Origin: Nonomuraea helvata
GTDB taxonomy: Bacteria; Actinomycetota; Actinomycetes; Streptosporangiales; Streptosporangiaceae
Reading direction: 5' to 3'
Assembly: GCF_039535785.1 (NCBI RefSeq)
Contig: NZ_BAAAXV010000009.1
Span: forward strand, 1,116,001-1,180,000
Length of the DNA stretch: 64,000 bases
This document shows positions 51,560-62,039 of this stretch, piece after piece. The first letter of the stretch is position 1; every line of letters starts with the position of its first letter. The notes under the pieces are model-generated. The model did not search any database. It was not told where the DNA came from and was given only the letters and a program-made list of their open reading frames with translations. Made by a program: the position numbers and the translations under genes.

Positions 51560-51995
51560 CCAGGGGCGAGGCTCTCTATCCCCGGCGACGGATGCGTTGC
51601 GGCAATCCGAACTTCCGCTTTTCAGGCGAACCGATCGCCATGCTCGGCTGATCGCAACCCCGGTCAGACGCGTGTGGAAGGTCGCTTGGATGCGTCGATG
51701 TGTGGGGACGTTGCTGGCAGCCCTGCTGTCACCTCGACCAGAGAAACCCGGTGGCAAGGCCCGACGAAGGAGGGCCGCGGCAGTTCCCTGAGCCGATCGC
51801 CCTGGCCCGTATGGCGCGTGCCGAAGTCAGCGATCGTCATGGCCTCAGCCGAACACCTCATTGCGAGTGAGAACAAAATCACTCATGCCGTTCAGGTGAG
51901 GCGGGTAAGCCTGCTCAAGGTGACCTCGCTGTTCGGCGTCATCCGCCAACGTCCGTGATCGTCCAGAACCATTGCCAGTATGTGCAGTGATGCGA
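51560..51995. other. Gene-free stretch
   Basis: No supported coding sequence, RNA gene or clear repeat. Codon bias is poor in every frame and base composition is less GC-rich than around it, as expected of decayed element DNA. Confidence 0.4.
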
Positions 51996-52481
51996 CTAGG
52001 GTTGCTTCTCACCCTGATCGAGACCGAGGTCTACGCGCATGCAATTTCGTAGCGCAGCAAATCGAGCAGCCCACTGCTGTTGCGCTTCACGAAAGGCAGG
52101 GTCGCTGTTTGCCCCTCCCCCGCCTTCTATAAGGTCGCGCAGGCTTCGTAGAGCATTGAATGCGGCTGTAGAGGCATCGGTGACATGGCCTGGAGCAACA
52201 AGTGCCACTTGATACCGTGCCTGGTATGCTCCTCCCGCCTCAAAGGCTTCGAGAGCTAGACGGGCCTTGTCTTCGATGGGCGAGCCAGCATTCCGGGCTG
52301 CAACCCTAAGATGGTGGCGCGTTAGTGAAAGTGCGGCAAGGTAGTCGCCATATAGCTGTCGCCTGACAGTTCGGCTTTCCTCCCGCTGGTTGCGATTCGC
52401 TCGAGTCCAGTCGGCGAGCAGCGTCGCAGCAATGCCAATCACGGCACCGAGTGCAGTGCTAAATAAGGGTATCCAGCTCAT
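51996..52481 (-). CDS. hypothetical membrane-anchored protein
   Basis: 161 residues starting MSWIPLFSTALGAVIGIAAT. One N-terminal transmembrane helix is followed by a charged helical domain (DWTRANRNQREESRTVRRQL, YGDYLAALSLTRHHLRVAAR, QQQWAARFAALRNCMRVDLG), so the bulk is probably cytoplasmic and coiled. Codon usage is less GC-biased than in the flanking chromosome, a sign of acquired DNA. A standalone gene near the msrA end of the element. Function unknown. Confidence 0.65.
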   Translation of the reverse strand: MSWIPLFSTALGAVIGIAATLLADWTRANRNQREESRTVRRQLYGDYLAALSLTRHHLRVAARNAGSPIEDKARLALEAFEAGGAYQARYQVALVAPGHVTDASTAAFNALRSLRDLIEGGGGANSDPAFREAQQQWAARFAALRNCMRVDLGLDQGEKQP

Positions 52482-53208
52482 ATCAGTGATTGTAAGCGCA
52501 TTGAAGTGGCACTTACCTCGGGGACTTGCTGAATACGGCGATGATTACAGCAAGGACCCTTTGAGGATACGCTACATAATGAGTTTTATGCTCATCCCAA
52601 ATTATTTGATATCAGTGGGCTGGGTATCGCCACTCCAGCGGTAACCTGATCTGATCACCTCGTACGCCGTCGACCAACCGCGGAGCGGCAGCGGGCCGGC
52701 TCCGGAGTGTCAAGCCCGGCTTCGTGTGCACCTCCACCGTCACCGTTCCTCGGTCATGTGTTGGCCTGCGGTCACAGCCGGGCTTGATGCGGAGGAACTG
52801 GTCTGCTGGGCTCGCCTGGGTCGACGGTGTGCAAGGTAATCAGGTTCCATCTCAACAACCCCACGAGCTGGACCCCATCGAGATGATCAGCTCGGGGCCA
52901 GAGATTCCCTGCCAGAGGCATGATCTGACGATCGGAGGCTGCGGACTGTACGTCGGTCTCTGAGCTGTACTCCGTGATGAGCGCGCCGATTCAGGCTGTC
53001 TATTGCGGTGGTTGGGCGCGTGGGCGTGCTGGCCGCGACCGGCCGAAGAGCTGCAGCGCGGCCAGCTGGCGCCCGGACGCGCCGTCGACCGCCGCAGGCG
53101 GGCGGCTTGAACCTGTAAGGAAGGTTGTCGCCGAAGACGGCTCTGGCCCATGATCGACGCCGGACGGACCGGGCGACCATAGGCCAGGAACTAGCTATCT
53201 CCGCAGGT
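52482..53208. other. Gene-free stretch with an AT-richer patch and a 12-bp inverted repeat
   Basis: No supported gene. Bases about 52490-52620 are clearly AT-richer than the rest. TCAAGCCCGGCT (52710-52721) and AGCCGGGCTTGA (52776-52787) are perfect inverted repeats 54 bp apart, perhaps the relic of an insertion end or a foldback. An 80-codon open frame at 52724-52963 has no coding features I trust. Confidence 0.4.
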
Positions 53209-53865
53209 CTACGCCTCGCCGGAGGTCAGGCCCACCGGACAGACGACGCCCGTCCCGCCGATTCCGCAGTAGCCGTTTTTGTTGCGGTGGAGGTACTGCT
53301 GGTGATAGTCCTCGGCATAGTAGAACGGGCCCGCCGCGGCGACCTCCGTGGTGATCTCACCGTAGCCGGCCGCCTTCAGCACCCCCTGGTACGCGTCCCG
53401 AGACGCCTCCGCCGCCTTCTGCTGCTCCGGCGAGTGGTAATAGATGGCCGAACGGTACTGCGTCCCCACGTCGTTGCCCTGGCGCATGCCCTGCGTCGGG
53501 TCGTGGGCCTCCCAGAAGACCCTCAGGAGCTCCTCGTACGACACCTGAGCCGGGTCGAACGCCACCCGGACGACCTCAGCATGGCCCGTGAGGCCGCTGC
53601 AGACCTCCTCGTACGTCGGGTTGGGCGTGTAGCCGCCCTGGTAGCCCACCGCCGTCGTGACGACCCCGGGCGTCTGCCAGAACTTGCGCTCGGCGCCCCA
53701 GAAGCAGCCGAGGCCGAAGTCGGCGACCTCCCGGCCCGGGGGCGGGGTGAGCGGGGCGTCGAGGACCGCGTGGCGGGAGGGGATCGGCATCGGGTCCTGG
53801 CGGCCCGGGAGGGCGTCCTCGGGTCGGACCATCGATGTCTTGTTGCCGCCGAAAAGCCAGCCCAT
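53209..53865 (-). CDS. msrA: peptide-methionine (S)-S-oxide reductase
   Basis: 218 residues from ATG 53865 with GGAGG upstream. It repairs oxidised methionine (S epimer). The catalytic Cys is in [50 protein letters not shown] and [12 protein letters not shown] follow. The C-terminus [32 protein letters not shown] holds a likely resolving Cys. The same C-terminal coding end, without the rest of the gene, recurs at 43.2, 41.0, 39.1 and 30.8 kb in the same orientation. This makes msrA the probable integration target. The present tail (LHRNKNG) differs from the fragments (LFKVPNG) and may have been supplied by the last element. Confidence 0.93.
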   Translation of the reverse strand: MGWLFGGNKTSMVRPEDALPGRQDPMPIPSRHAVLDAPLTPPPGREVADFGLGCFWGAERKFWQTPGVVTTAVGYQGGYTPNPTYEEVCSGLTGHAEVVRVAFDPAQVSYEELLRVFWEAHDPTQGMRQGNDVGTQYRSAIYYHSPEQQKAAEASRDAYQGVLKAAGYGEITTEVAAAGPFYYAEDYHQQYLHRNKNGYCGIGGTGVVCPVGLTSGEA

Positions 53866-53979
53866 GGCACTACCTCCACTAGGTCTCGTCCCAGAGTACA
53901 TAGCCCCCAACGCTTTAGAGCGGCTACACAATCCCGCATAGCGGACAAAATTTGTGTTTAAAGGTGGTAATGGCCGAAA

Positions 53980-54912
53980 ATGGGCTTCATGCCTGATCTT
54001 CGGCGCGGTGTCTTGTTCGGGATCGCCGCCTACACCTTGTGGGGCCTGTTCCCCCTCTACTGGCCGCTCCTCAAGCCGTCCGGCGCCGTCGAGATCCTGG
54101 CGCACCGCATGGTGTGGTCGCTCGTCGTGGTCGCCGCCGTGCTGGCCGTCCGCCGGCACTGGTCCTGGATCCGCCCCCTCGTCAGACAGCCCGCGAAGCT
54201 GGGACTCCTCGCGCTGGCCGCCGCGCTCGTCACCGTGAACTGGGGCGTCTACATCTACTCGGTCAACAGCGGGCACGTCGTCGAGAGCGCTCTAGGCTAC
54301 TTCATCAACCCGCTCGTCAACGTGCTGTTCGGCGTGGTGCTGCTGCGGGAGCGGATGCGGCCGCTGCAGTGGGCGGCCGTCGGGTTCGGGGCGCTCGCGG
54401 TGGTGGTGCTGACGGTCGACTACGGGCGGCCGCCGTGGATCGCGCTCACGCTGGCCGTCAGCTTCGGCGTGTACGGGCTGGTCAAGAAGCGGGCCAACGT
54501 GGCGGCCACCGAGGGTCTCGCCATCGAGGCCCTGGTGCTGTTCCTTCCCGCGCTCGGCTACATCCTCTTCCTGCAGACGGGCGGGCAGGGAACGTTCGCC
54601 GGGCACGGACTCGGGCACGCTCTGCTGCTGTTCGGAGGCGGGGTGGCCACCGCTGTGCCGCTGATCTGGTTCGGGGCGGCGGCCATCCGGGTGCCGCTCA
54701 GCACCATGGGGCTCCTGCAGTACATCGCGCCGGTCCTGCAGTTCGCCTGCGGCGTGCTGATCGCCAAGGAGACGATGCCGTCCAGCCGGTGGATCGGGTT
54801 CTCGATCGTCTGGCTGGCCTTGGCGATCTTCACGTACGACAGCATCCGAACGGCCCGGGCCGCCCGGCGCGTCCGGCTGTCAGCCAGAACGCTCGACCAC
54901 GTAGTCACATAG
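53980..54912 (+). CDS. rarD: EamA-family transporter, RarD type
   Basis: 310 residues starting [23 protein letters not shown] 53989 is an alternative. Ten membrane helices with RarD signatures: [71 protein letters not shown] and [15 protein letters not shown]. RarD proteins are DMT-type permeases, named from a chloramphenicol-sensitivity phenotype, with an unknown substrate. Divergent from msrA and overlapping the polyprenyl synthase gene convergently by 33 bp. Confidence 0.92.
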   Translation: MGFMPDLRRGVLFGIAAYTLWGLFPLYWPLLKPSGAVEILAHRMVWSLVVVAAVLAVRRHWSWIRPLVRQPAKLGLLALAAALVTVNWGVYIYSVNSGHVVESALGYFINPLVNVLFGVVLLRERMRPLQWAAVGFGALAVVVLTVDYGRPPWIALTLAVSFGVYGLVKKRANVAATEGLAIEALVLFLPALGYILFLQTGGQGTFAGHGLGHALLLFGGGVATAVPLIWFGAAAIRVPLSTMGLLQYIAPVLQFACGVLIAKETMPSSRWIGFSIVWLALAIFTYDSIRTARAARRVRLSARTLDHVVT

Positions 54913-55869
54913 CGCCAAAAATGCGGACCTGGCGGGGATGTCGGGAAGGCCGGAGATGTCGGTACGAGCCCGGTCCACCCACGATTCCAGCTCCGCCCGC
55001 GCCTGCCCCATCGCGGGGTGGGCGCGGAGCAAGGTCAACGCCTCGTCCACGTCCTCTTCCGCCACCGGCCCCGACAGCAGCTCGCCCAGCCGGGAGGACT
55101 CGTCCGACGCCAGCGCGTACAGGACCGGCAGGGTCTTGACGCCCTCCCGCAGGTCGGTCCCCGGCGTCTTGCCCGACTGCACGCCGGTGGAGGCCACGTC
55201 CAGCAGGTCGTCGCCGAGCTGCCAGGCCACGCCGATGGCCTCGCACGCCCGGCTGAGCCGCTCCTCGACATCGGCGGGGGCGCCGGACAGCAGCGCGCCG
55301 AAGCGGCCGGAGGCGGCGATCAGGGAGCCGGTCTTGTCGGTCAGCACGCCCAGGTGGTGGGCGATCGGGTCTTCGCCGTCACGCGGGCCCACGGTCTCGC
55401 GGATCTGCCCCTGCACGAGGCGGGAGAACGTCTGCGCCTGAATGCGGATCAACTCGGGGCCGAGATCCGCGAGGAGGTCGGACGCCTGGGCGAACAGGAA
55501 GTCGCCGGTGAGGATCGCCACGGTGTTGTCCCACCGGGCGTTGGCGGACGGAGAGCCCCGGCGTACCGGGGCCTCGTCCATGACGTCGTCGTGGTAGAGC
55601 GAGCCCAGATGGGTCAGCTCGATCACCACCGCGCCGGGCACGACACCCGGCGCGGACGGGTCGCCGAACTGCGCGGCGAGCAGCAGCAGCAGCGTGCGGA
55701 ACCGCTTGCCGCCGGCCTCGATGAGGTGCTTGGACGCCTCCGTGACGAAGGCGTCCTCGCTCTCCACCGACGAGCGCAGGAGTTTCTCGACCGCGGCCAT
55801 TCCGGTGGCCAGGTCCTGCGCCAACCGCTCGTCCTCGATGGGAAGGTCAACCACGGGAGGCGCAGACAT
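54880..55869 (-). CDS. trans-polyprenyl diphosphate synthase
   Basis: 329 residues from ATG 55869 with AAGGGG upstream. Both aspartate-rich motifs are present, DDVMD in HLGSLYHDDVMDEAPVRRG and DDLLD in WQLGDDLLDVAS, with GGKRFR near the start binding isopentenyl diphosphate. It elongates an allylic diphosphate. The gene directly follows nuoN by 10 bp, an order common in actinomycetes, and the product is most likely the menaquinone side chain, the quinone used by the complex I encoded upstream. Confidence 0.9.
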   Translation of the reverse strand: MSAPPVVDLPIEDERLAQDLATGMAAVEKLLRSSVESEDAFVTEASKHLIEAGGKRFRTLLLLLAAQFGDPSAPGVVPGAVVIELTHLGSLYHDDVMDEAPVRRGSPSANARWDNTVAILTGDFLFAQASDLLADLGPELIRIQAQTFSRLVQGQIRETVGPRDGEDPIAHHLGVLTDKTGSLIAASGRFGALLSGAPADVEERLSRACEAIGVAWQLGDDLLDVASTGVQSGKTPGTDLREGVKTLPVLYALASDESSRLGELLSGPVAEEDVDEALTLLRAHPAMGQARAELESWVDRARTDISGLPDIPARSAFLALCDYVVERSG

Positions 55870-55879
55870 ACAAAACCCC

Positions 55880-57463
55880 TTATCTGATGAACAGGCTGCG
55901 AGCAGCGTCGTTGGCAACACCGAGCACGGACTCCGGGTAGAGCCCCACCCCTACGGTAACCAGCAGGGAGACGGCGATGACGGCCACGGTCCCCATACTG
56001 GGCACCGCGATCGCCGGTCCGTCGGCCGCCGGCTCGCTGAAGAACATCAACACGATGACGCGGACGTAGAAGAACGCGGCGATGGCCGAGGCCACCACAC
56101 CCACCACGACCAGGCCGGCCATCCAGCCGCCCATCGAGTCGCCGGGCTGCGTCCCGCTGTTCAGGGCGGCCGCGAAGACGGCGTACTTGCCGAAGAAGCC
56201 GCTCGTCATCGGGATGCCCGCGAAGGCCAGCAGGAAGAAGGCGAAGACCCCGGCCAGCAGCGGCGCGCGCTTGCCGAGCCCGGCCCAGCGTGACAGGTGC
56301 CCGGCCTCGCCGCCCGGGTCACGTACGAGCGTGACCACCGCGAACGCGCCCACCGTGGTGACGCCGTAGACCGCGAGGTAGAACAGGATCGCCTTCAGGG
56401 ACACGACGTTCTGGTCCGCGGAGCCGTACGTGGCCATCACGCCGACGAGCAGGAAGCCCGCGTGCGCGATCGACGAGTACGCCAGCATCCGCTTGATCTC
56501 GGTCTGTGTGATCGCCAGGATCGAGCCGACGATCATCGTGAGCGCGGCGACGCCCCAGATGATCGGCCGCCAGTTCCAGTCGAGGTTGCCCAGACCCACC
56601 CAGAACACCCGCAGCACGGCGCCCACGGCCGCGACCAGCGTGCCGGAGGCCATCAGAGCGGTGATCGGGGTCGGAGCGCCCTGGTAGACGTCCGGCTTCC
56701 AGGCCTGGAACGGCGCTGCGCCGATCTTGAACAGCAGGCCCACGCCGAGCAGCGCCAGCCCGAGCATCAGGATCGGGTCGAGCGAGGCGCTCTTGGCCAT
56801 GGCCGCGTTGATGCCGGGCAGCGAGACGGTGCCCGCGAAGCCGTACACCATCGCGGTGCCGTACAGGAAGAAGGCCGAGGAGAACGCGCCCAGCAGGAAG
56901 TACTTCATGGACGCCTCCTGCGACAGCAGGCGGCGCCGGCGGGCCAGGCCGCACAGCAGGTAGAGCGGCAGCGACATGACCTCGAGGCCGACGAACATCG
57001 TCAGCAGGTCGTGGGCGGCCGGGAAGAGCAGCATGCCGCCGACGGCGAACAGCACCAGCGGGTACACCTCGGTGTGCCCGCTGCCCTCTGCCTCGGCCTC
57101 CTCCTCGTCGGCGCTGCCGGGCACGGCCGCGGCCGAGGCGACGAAGTGGCCCTCGTCGTTGATCAGCAGCACGCACACGAACGACAGGACGAGGATGACG
57201 CCCCAGATGAACAGCGCGGGCCCGTCCACCGCGACCGCGCCCATGGCGACCGGCGCGGTCGGCACGTTGCCGCGCAGGACCTGCACGAGCACCAGCGCGA
57301 ACGCGCCGAACAGGCTCAGCAGGGTGAGCGGTACGTGGATCGACTTACGCAGGTATCGCGGCGCGAACGCCTCGACCAGCACGCCGATGATGGCCGCGCC
57401 GAAGACCACCAGCAGCGGCGCCAGCGTGCCGTACTCGATCGTCGGCGCTGGGATGGAGTTCAC
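55880..57463 (-). CDS. nuoN: NADH-quinone oxidoreductase subunit N
   Basis: 527 residues from GTG 57463, overlapping the nuoM stop as GTGA. About fourteen membrane helices with antiporter-like motifs: LFAVGGMLLFPAAHDLLTMF, GLEVMSLPLYLLCGLARR, FKIGAAPFQAWKPDVYQGAP, KRMLAYSSIAHAGFLLVG. It is one of the three proton-pumping antiporter-type subunits of complex I. An insert of charged residues (SADEEEAEAEGSGHTE) in an early loop is an actinobacterial oddity. Last nuo gene of the operon. Confidence 0.95.
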   Translation of the reverse strand: MNSIPAPTIEYGTLAPLLVVFGAAIIGVLVEAFAPRYLRKSIHVPLTLLSLFGAFALVLVQVLRGNVPTAPVAMGAVAVDGPALFIWGVILVLSFVCVLLINDEGHFVASAAAVPGSADEEEAEAEGSGHTEVYPLVLFAVGGMLLFPAAHDLLTMFVGLEVMSLPLYLLCGLARRRRLLSQEASMKYFLLGAFSSAFFLYGTAMVYGFAGTVSLPGINAAMAKSASLDPILMLGLALLGVGLLFKIGAAPFQAWKPDVYQGAPTPITALMASGTLVAAVGAVLRVFWVGLGNLDWNWRPIIWGVAALTMIVGSILAITQTEIKRMLAYSSIAHAGFLLVGVMATYGSADQNVVSLKAILFYLAVYGVTTVGAFAVVTLVRDPGGEAGHLSRWAGLGKRAPLLAGVFAFFLLAFAGIPMTSGFFGKYAVFAAALNSGTQPGDSMGGWMAGLVVVGVVASAIAAFFYVRVIVLMFFSEPAADGPAIAVPSMGTVAVIAVSLLVTVGVGLYPESVLGVANDAARSLFIR

Positions 57464-59019
57464 TGACCTGTCCCCTTCTCAGCGATGGTGGAGGTCGGCA
57501 CGTGCACGTTGGTCAGCGTCTGCTGCACCGACGGGTTGATCACGTCGAGCAGCGGCTTGGGGAAGAAGCCGAACCCGATGATCAGTGCGACCAGCGGAGC
57601 CAGGACCCAGACCTCGCGGGCGTTCAGGTCCTTGAACGCCTTGACCGGCTCGGCGGTGGGCCCGTTCAGGGTGCGCTGGACCATCCACAGGATGTAGACG
57701 GCGGCGAGGATCACGGCCACCGCGGAGACCACCGCGGCCACCGTCAGAGCACCCGAGCCGTGGGCCTGGCTGGAGTACGTGCCGATCATGACCATGAACT
57801 CGCTGACGAACGACGAGAGTCCGGGCAGCGAGAGACCGGCCAGACTGGCGACCAGGAAGAAGCCGGCGAGCAGCGGTGCGACCTTCTGGACGCCTCCGTA
57901 GTCCCCGATGAACGGCGAGCCGCGCCTGGCGATGAGGAAGCCCGCGGCCAGGAACAGCGCGCCGGTGGCGAAGCCGTGGTTGACCATGTAGAGGGTGGCG
58001 CCGGACTGGGCCACGGACGACATGGCGAACACGCCGAGCACGATGAAGCCGAAGTGCGAGATCGACGTGTACGCGATGAGCCGCTTCATGTCGGTCTGCC
58101 CGATGGCCACGATGGCGCCGTAGATGATGCTGATGACCGCCAGGACGACGATCGGCATCGTGAACGCCTTGGACGCGTCGGGGAACAGCTCCAGGCAGAA
58201 GCGGAGCATCCCGAACGTGCCGACCTTGTCCAGCACGCCCACCAGCAGCACGGCGGCACCGGCGGGAGCCTGCGCGGCCGCGTCGGGCAGCCAGGTGTGC
58301 ACCGGCCAGAGCGGGGCCTTGATCGCGAAGGCGATGAAGAAGCCGCCGAACAGCCACTTCTGCATGGCCGGGTCCTTGATGGCCCCGATCAGCTCGGGGA
58401 ACATGAACGTGGACTTGCCGGCCACGAAGTACAGCCCGATGACCGCGACCAGCATGAGCAGGCCGCCGAACAGCGAGTACAGCAGGAACTTGACGGCCGC
58501 GTAGGACCGCTGGGCGCCGCCGTACGACCCGATCATGAAGTACATCGGGATCAGCATGGCTTCGAAGAAGACGTAGAAGAGGAAGATGTCGGTCGCCGCG
58601 AAGACGCCGATCATCATCGTCTCGAGCACGAGCAGCAGCGAGAAGTAGGTCTTCACCGATCGCTTGGGCGTGATGAGCGTGCCGTCGGCGGTCTTGACGC
58701 CGTCGGCGTCGTGCCAGGAGGCCAGCACCACGAGCGGCACCAGCACCACCGACAGGGCGATCAGCACGAGCGCGACGCCGTCGACGCCGACCCCGAACTT
58801 CACACCGAAGCTCGGGATCCAGTTGTACTCGGCCGCGAACTGGAACCGAGGGCCCGACGGCTTGTACCCGGCGGCCATGACGCCCGTGAGCACCAGCGTC
58901 AGCAGCGAGACCAGCAGCGTTACCTGCTTGGCCAGCTTGTCACTGCCCTTGGGAAGCAGGGCCACCACGATGGCGCCCACCACGGGCACCGCCATGAGTA
59001 TCGGAAGCCAGGGTGACAT
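57460..59019 (-). CDS. nuoM: NADH-quinone oxidoreductase subunit M
   Basis: 519 residues from ATG 59019 ([20 protein letters not shown]), sharing one base with the nuoL stop. Antiporter-like membrane subunit with FFEAMLIPMYFMIGSYGGAQ (glutamate of the proton channel), FAIKAPLWPVHTWLPDAAAQ and KRLIAYTSISHFGFIVLGVF. Pumps protons in the membrane arm between NuoL and NuoN. Length is normal. Confidence 0.95.
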   Translation of the reverse strand: MSPWLPILMAVPVVGAIVVALLPKGSDKLAKQVTLLVSLLTLVLTGVMAAGYKPSGPRFQFAAEYNWIPSFGVKFGVGVDGVALVLIALSVVLVPLVVLASWHDADGVKTADGTLITPKRSVKTYFSLLLVLETMMIGVFAATDIFLFYVFFEAMLIPMYFMIGSYGGAQRSYAAVKFLLYSLFGGLLMLVAVIGLYFVAGKSTFMFPELIGAIKDPAMQKWLFGGFFIAFAIKAPLWPVHTWLPDAAAQAPAGAAVLLVGVLDKVGTFGMLRFCLELFPDASKAFTMPIVVLAVISIIYGAIVAIGQTDMKRLIAYTSISHFGFIVLGVFAMSSVAQSGATLYMVNHGFATGALFLAAGFLIARRGSPFIGDYGGVQKVAPLLAGFFLVASLAGLSLPGLSSFVSEFMVMIGTYSSQAHGSGALTVAAVVSAVAVILAAVYILWMVQRTLNGPTAEPVKAFKDLNAREVWVLAPLVALIIGFGFFPKPLLDVINPSVQQTLTNVHVPTSTIAEKGTGQ

Positions 59020-60926
59020 CAGATGTTCCCAACGAGGAGCAGGGCGCCGGTCAGCAGGGCGGCACCGATGAAGATGGACAGCGCGTACGTTCTGGCGAAG
59101 CCCGTCTGGAGTCTCCGCAGGCGCCCGGAGCTGCCGCCGATGCCCGCGGCCAGGCCGTTGACGAGACCGTCGATGCCGCGGTTGTCGAAGAACACCGCGA
59201 TCCGGGTCAGCCACTGGCCGGGGCGCATGAAGAGCGACTCGTTGAGCGCGTCACCGTACAGGTCGCGCCGGGCGAACGTGGTGAGGAACGAGCCGCGCGG
59301 CTGCACGACCGGCACCTCGGCCCGGCCGTACTTCATCCAGGCGAAGGCCGCGCCGACCGCGACGAGCGCGAGCGTGGCGAGACCGGGCGTGCTGGCGAAG
59401 TGGAACACCGGCTTCTCCTCCGGCGCCCCGACTGCCGGGGCGAGGAAGTCCATGAGCCGGTTGCTCAGGATGAGGTAGCCACCCAGGAAGATCGAGCCGA
59501 TCGACAGGATGATCAGCGGCCAGGTCATGACGGCCGGCGACTCGTGCGGGTGGGCGTCCTCGGCCCAGCGCTTCTCGCCGAAGAAGGTCATGAAGACCAT
59601 CCGCGACATGTAGAAGCCGGTGATGCCCGCGCCCAGCACGGCCAGCCAGCCCAGGACCTGGTTGTGCTCGACGGCCGTCTCGATGATGCCGTCCTTGGTG
59701 AAGTAACCGGACAGCAGCGGGAAGCCGATGATCGCCAGGTAGCCGATGAAGAACGTGACGAAGGTGACCGGCATGACCTTGCGCAGCCCGCCGTACTTCC
59801 GCATGTTCACTTCATCGTTCATGCCGTGCATGACCGAACCGGCGCCGAGGAACATGTCGGCCTTGAAGAAGCCGTGCGTGATCAGGTGGCCGATCGCGAA
59901 CGCGTACCCGGCGGGGCCGAGGCCGGCGCCGAGCATCATGTAGCCGATCTGCGACATCGTCGAACCGGCCAGGCCCTTCTTGATGTCGTCCTTGGCGCAA
60001 CCGATGATCGCACCGGCGAGCAGCGTGGCCGCGCCGACGATGGAGACCGCGAGCGCGGCGCCCGAACCGGGGTGGAAGAAGAACGCCCCGGAGCGGACCA
60101 CCAGGTAGACGCCGGCGGTCACCATGGTCGCGGCGTGGATCAGGGCCGACACGGGGGTCGGGCCCTCCATGGCGTCGAGGAGCCAGGACTGCAGCGGGAG
60201 CTGCGCGGACTTGCCGCACGCGCCGAGGAGCAGCAGCAGGCCGATGGCCAGCGTGGTGCCGTTCTCGACGCCGGTCGTCTTGGCCGCGAGGTCCTTGAAG
60301 GCGAGTGTGCCGAACGTCGTCCAGATGACGAACATGCCGACCAGCAGGCCGAAGTCACCGACGCGGTTGACGATGAACGCCTTCTTCGCCGCGACCGCCG
60401 CCGACGGCTTGAACTGCCAGAACCCGATCAGCAGGTACGAGGCCAGACCGACGCCCTCCCAGCCGATGAACAGGCCGACGTAGTTGTCGGCCAGCACCAG
60501 CAGGAGCATCGCGGCCACGAACAGGTTCAGGTAGGAGAAGAACCTGCGCCGGTGCTCGTCATGGGCCATGTAGCCGATCGAGTAGATGTGGATCAGCGAG
60601 CCCACACCCGTGATCAGCAGCGCGAAGCTGATCGACAGCGGGTCGATCAGCAGCCCCATCTTCACCAGACCGGGGATGAAGTCATAAAGCTCGACGGCCC
60701 GCCGACGCTCCTCTTCCCCGAACCCGATGAGTTGGAAGAACGCCAGCACCGCCACGACGAACGAGGCGAGGGACATGGCCACGCCCAGCAGATGGCCCCA
60801 GCGGTTCGTGAACCGGCCGAACACCAGCAGGATGAACGCCCCCACCAAGGGGAAAGCGATCATCAGCCAGGCGTTGCCGATCACCCCGCCGGTGTGCTGG
60901 ACGATCTCAGCAACATGAGATTCCAC
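59019..60926 (-). CDS. nuoL: NADH-quinone oxidoreductase subunit L
   Basis: 635 residues. Distal antiporter-like subunit with [70 protein letters not shown] and [20 protein letters not shown]. The long C-terminal part holds the lateral helix region seen in all NuoL ([20 protein letters not shown] near the end). Complete and in operon order after nuoK, 10 bp away. Confidence 0.95.
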   Translation of the reverse strand: MESHVAEIVQHTGGVIGNAWLMIAFPLVGAFILLVFGRFTNRWGHLLGVAMSLASFVVAVLAFFQLIGFGEEERRRAVELYDFIPGLVKMGLLIDPLSISFALLITGVGSLIHIYSIGYMAHDEHRRRFFSYLNLFVAAMLLLVLADNYVGLFIGWEGVGLASYLLIGFWQFKPSAAVAAKKAFIVNRVGDFGLLVGMFVIWTTFGTLAFKDLAAKTTGVENGTTLAIGLLLLLGACGKSAQLPLQSWLLDAMEGPTPVSALIHAATMVTAGVYLVVRSGAFFFHPGSGAALAVSIVGAATLLAGAIIGCAKDDIKKGLAGSTMSQIGYMMLGAGLGPAGYAFAIGHLITHGFFKADMFLGAGSVMHGMNDEVNMRKYGGLRKVMPVTFVTFFIGYLAIIGFPLLSGYFTKDGIIETAVEHNQVLGWLAVLGAGITGFYMSRMVFMTFFGEKRWAEDAHPHESPAVMTWPLIILSIGSIFLGGYLILSNRLMDFLAPAVGAPEEKPVFHFASTPGLATLALVAVGAAFAWMKYGRAEVPVVQPRGSFLTTFARRDLYGDALNESLFMRPGQWLTRIAVFFDNRGIDGLVNGLAAGIGGSSGRLRRLQTGFARTYALSIFIGAALLTGALLLVGNI

Positions 60927-60936
60927 CAGTCACCTC

Positions 60937-61233
60937 TTAGTACTTCAGCAGGTTGGCGTCGTCGACCGACGCGGACCTGCGGGTTCGGAAGATCGTCACG
61001 ATGATGGCCAGGCCGACCACGACCTCGGCCGCGGCCACCACCATCACGAAGAACGCGATGATCTGGCCTTCCAGGTTGCCGACCTGCCTGGAGAAGGTGA
61101 CGAACGCGAGGTTGCAGGCGTTGAGCATGAGCTCCACGCACATGAACACCACGATCGCGTTACGCCTGATCAGCACACCCAGGGCGCCGATGCCGAAGAG
61201 CAGGCCGGACAGTACGAGGTAGTGCGTCGTCAC
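60937..61233 (-). CDS. nuoK: NADH-quinone oxidoreductase subunit K
   Basis: 98 residues from GTG 61233, overlapping the nuoJ stop as GTGA. Three membrane helices with the essential glutamates in [18 protein letters not shown] and [15 protein letters not shown]. Small membrane-arm subunit in the proton-transfer chain. Normal length (E. coli 100). Confidence 0.95.
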   Translation of the reverse strand: MTTHYLVLSGLLFGIGALGVLIRRNAIVVFMCVELMLNACNLAFVTFSRQVGNLEGQIIAFFVMVVAAAEVVVGLAIIVTIFRTRRSASVDDANLLKY

Positions 61234-62039
61234 TTGGTCACCTCATTGTTCTGCTCGACGCCGTGCGGCTCGATGCCCCGCTCCTCGGCGTCCTCCTCGG
61301 CCGTGTGCTGGATGGCCTCGGCGAGCCTCGGGTCCTCGGGCAGGTGGCCGTGCTCGACGTCGTAGCGCGCGATGTAGCGGTTGACCGAGGACTCGGCGGC
61401 CGTCCCGTCGGGGAGCAGCGCCGGCATGTCGATGGCGTTGCTCCTGGCGTAGGTGCCGGGGCCCGGCAGCGGCGACGGGCGGTCGCCGAGGAACCGGGCG
61501 CGGGCCAGGTCCTTCTGCGTGGGCTTGTCGGTGAGCTTCTCGCGGTGCGCCAGCACCATCGCGCCCAGCGCCGCCGTGATCAGCAGCGCCGAGGTGATCT
61601 CGAACGCGAACACGTACTTGGTGAACAGCAGCAGCGCGATCGAGCGGATGTAGCCGCCCTGCGCCGTGGCCTGCGCCAGCCCGGCCTGGTCGGCGAACAT
61701 CGCGTTGCCGATGGCCAGGACGATCAGGACCACGAAGCCGAGGGACGCGATGGCCGCCCAGAAGCGCTGGCCCTTCAGTGTCTCGACGAGGGAGTCGGAG
61801 GAGTCGACGCCCACCAGCATGAGCACGAACAGGAACAGCATCATGATCGCGCCGGTGTAGACGATGATCTGCACCGCGGCCAGGAAGGGCGCGTCCTGCA
61901 CGGCGTACAGGACCGCGAGGCAGAGCATCACCGTGCCGAGCATCAGCGCGGAGTACACGGCCTTCCTGTTGAAGACCATGCCGAGTGCCGCGCCGACGGA
62001 TACGACGGCGAGGACCCAGAACGTGACGGTCTCACCCAT
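61230..62039 (-). CDS. nuoJ: NADH-quinone oxidoreductase subunit J
   Basis: 269 residues from ATG 62039 ([20 protein letters not shown]); the frame is open to 62078. The start overlaps the nuoI end by 8 bp. Five membrane helices with [20 protein letters not shown] are followed by a soluble C-terminal tail of about 90 residues ([20 protein letters not shown] and after), longer than the E. coli protein and typical of actinobacteria. Membrane-arm subunit near the quinone site. Confidence 0.94.
   Translation of the reverse strand: MGETVTFWVLAVVSVGAALGMVFNRKAVYSALMLGTVMLCLAVLYAVQDAPFLAAVQIIVYTGAIMMLFLFVLMLVGVDSSDSLVETLKGQRFWAAIASLGFVVLIVLAIGNAMFADQAGLAQATAQGGYIRSIALLLFTKYVFAFEITSALLITAALGAMVLAHREKLTDKPTQKDLARARFLGDRPSPLPGPGTYARSNAIDMPALLPDGTAAESSVNRYIARYDVEHGHLPEDPRLAEAIQHTAEEDAEERGIEPHGVEQNNEVTK

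Noticed and set aside
52724-52963. An 80-codon open frame in the gene-free stretch
   Set aside because: No recognisable motif, poor codon bias and no partner; more likely non-coding decayed DNA.
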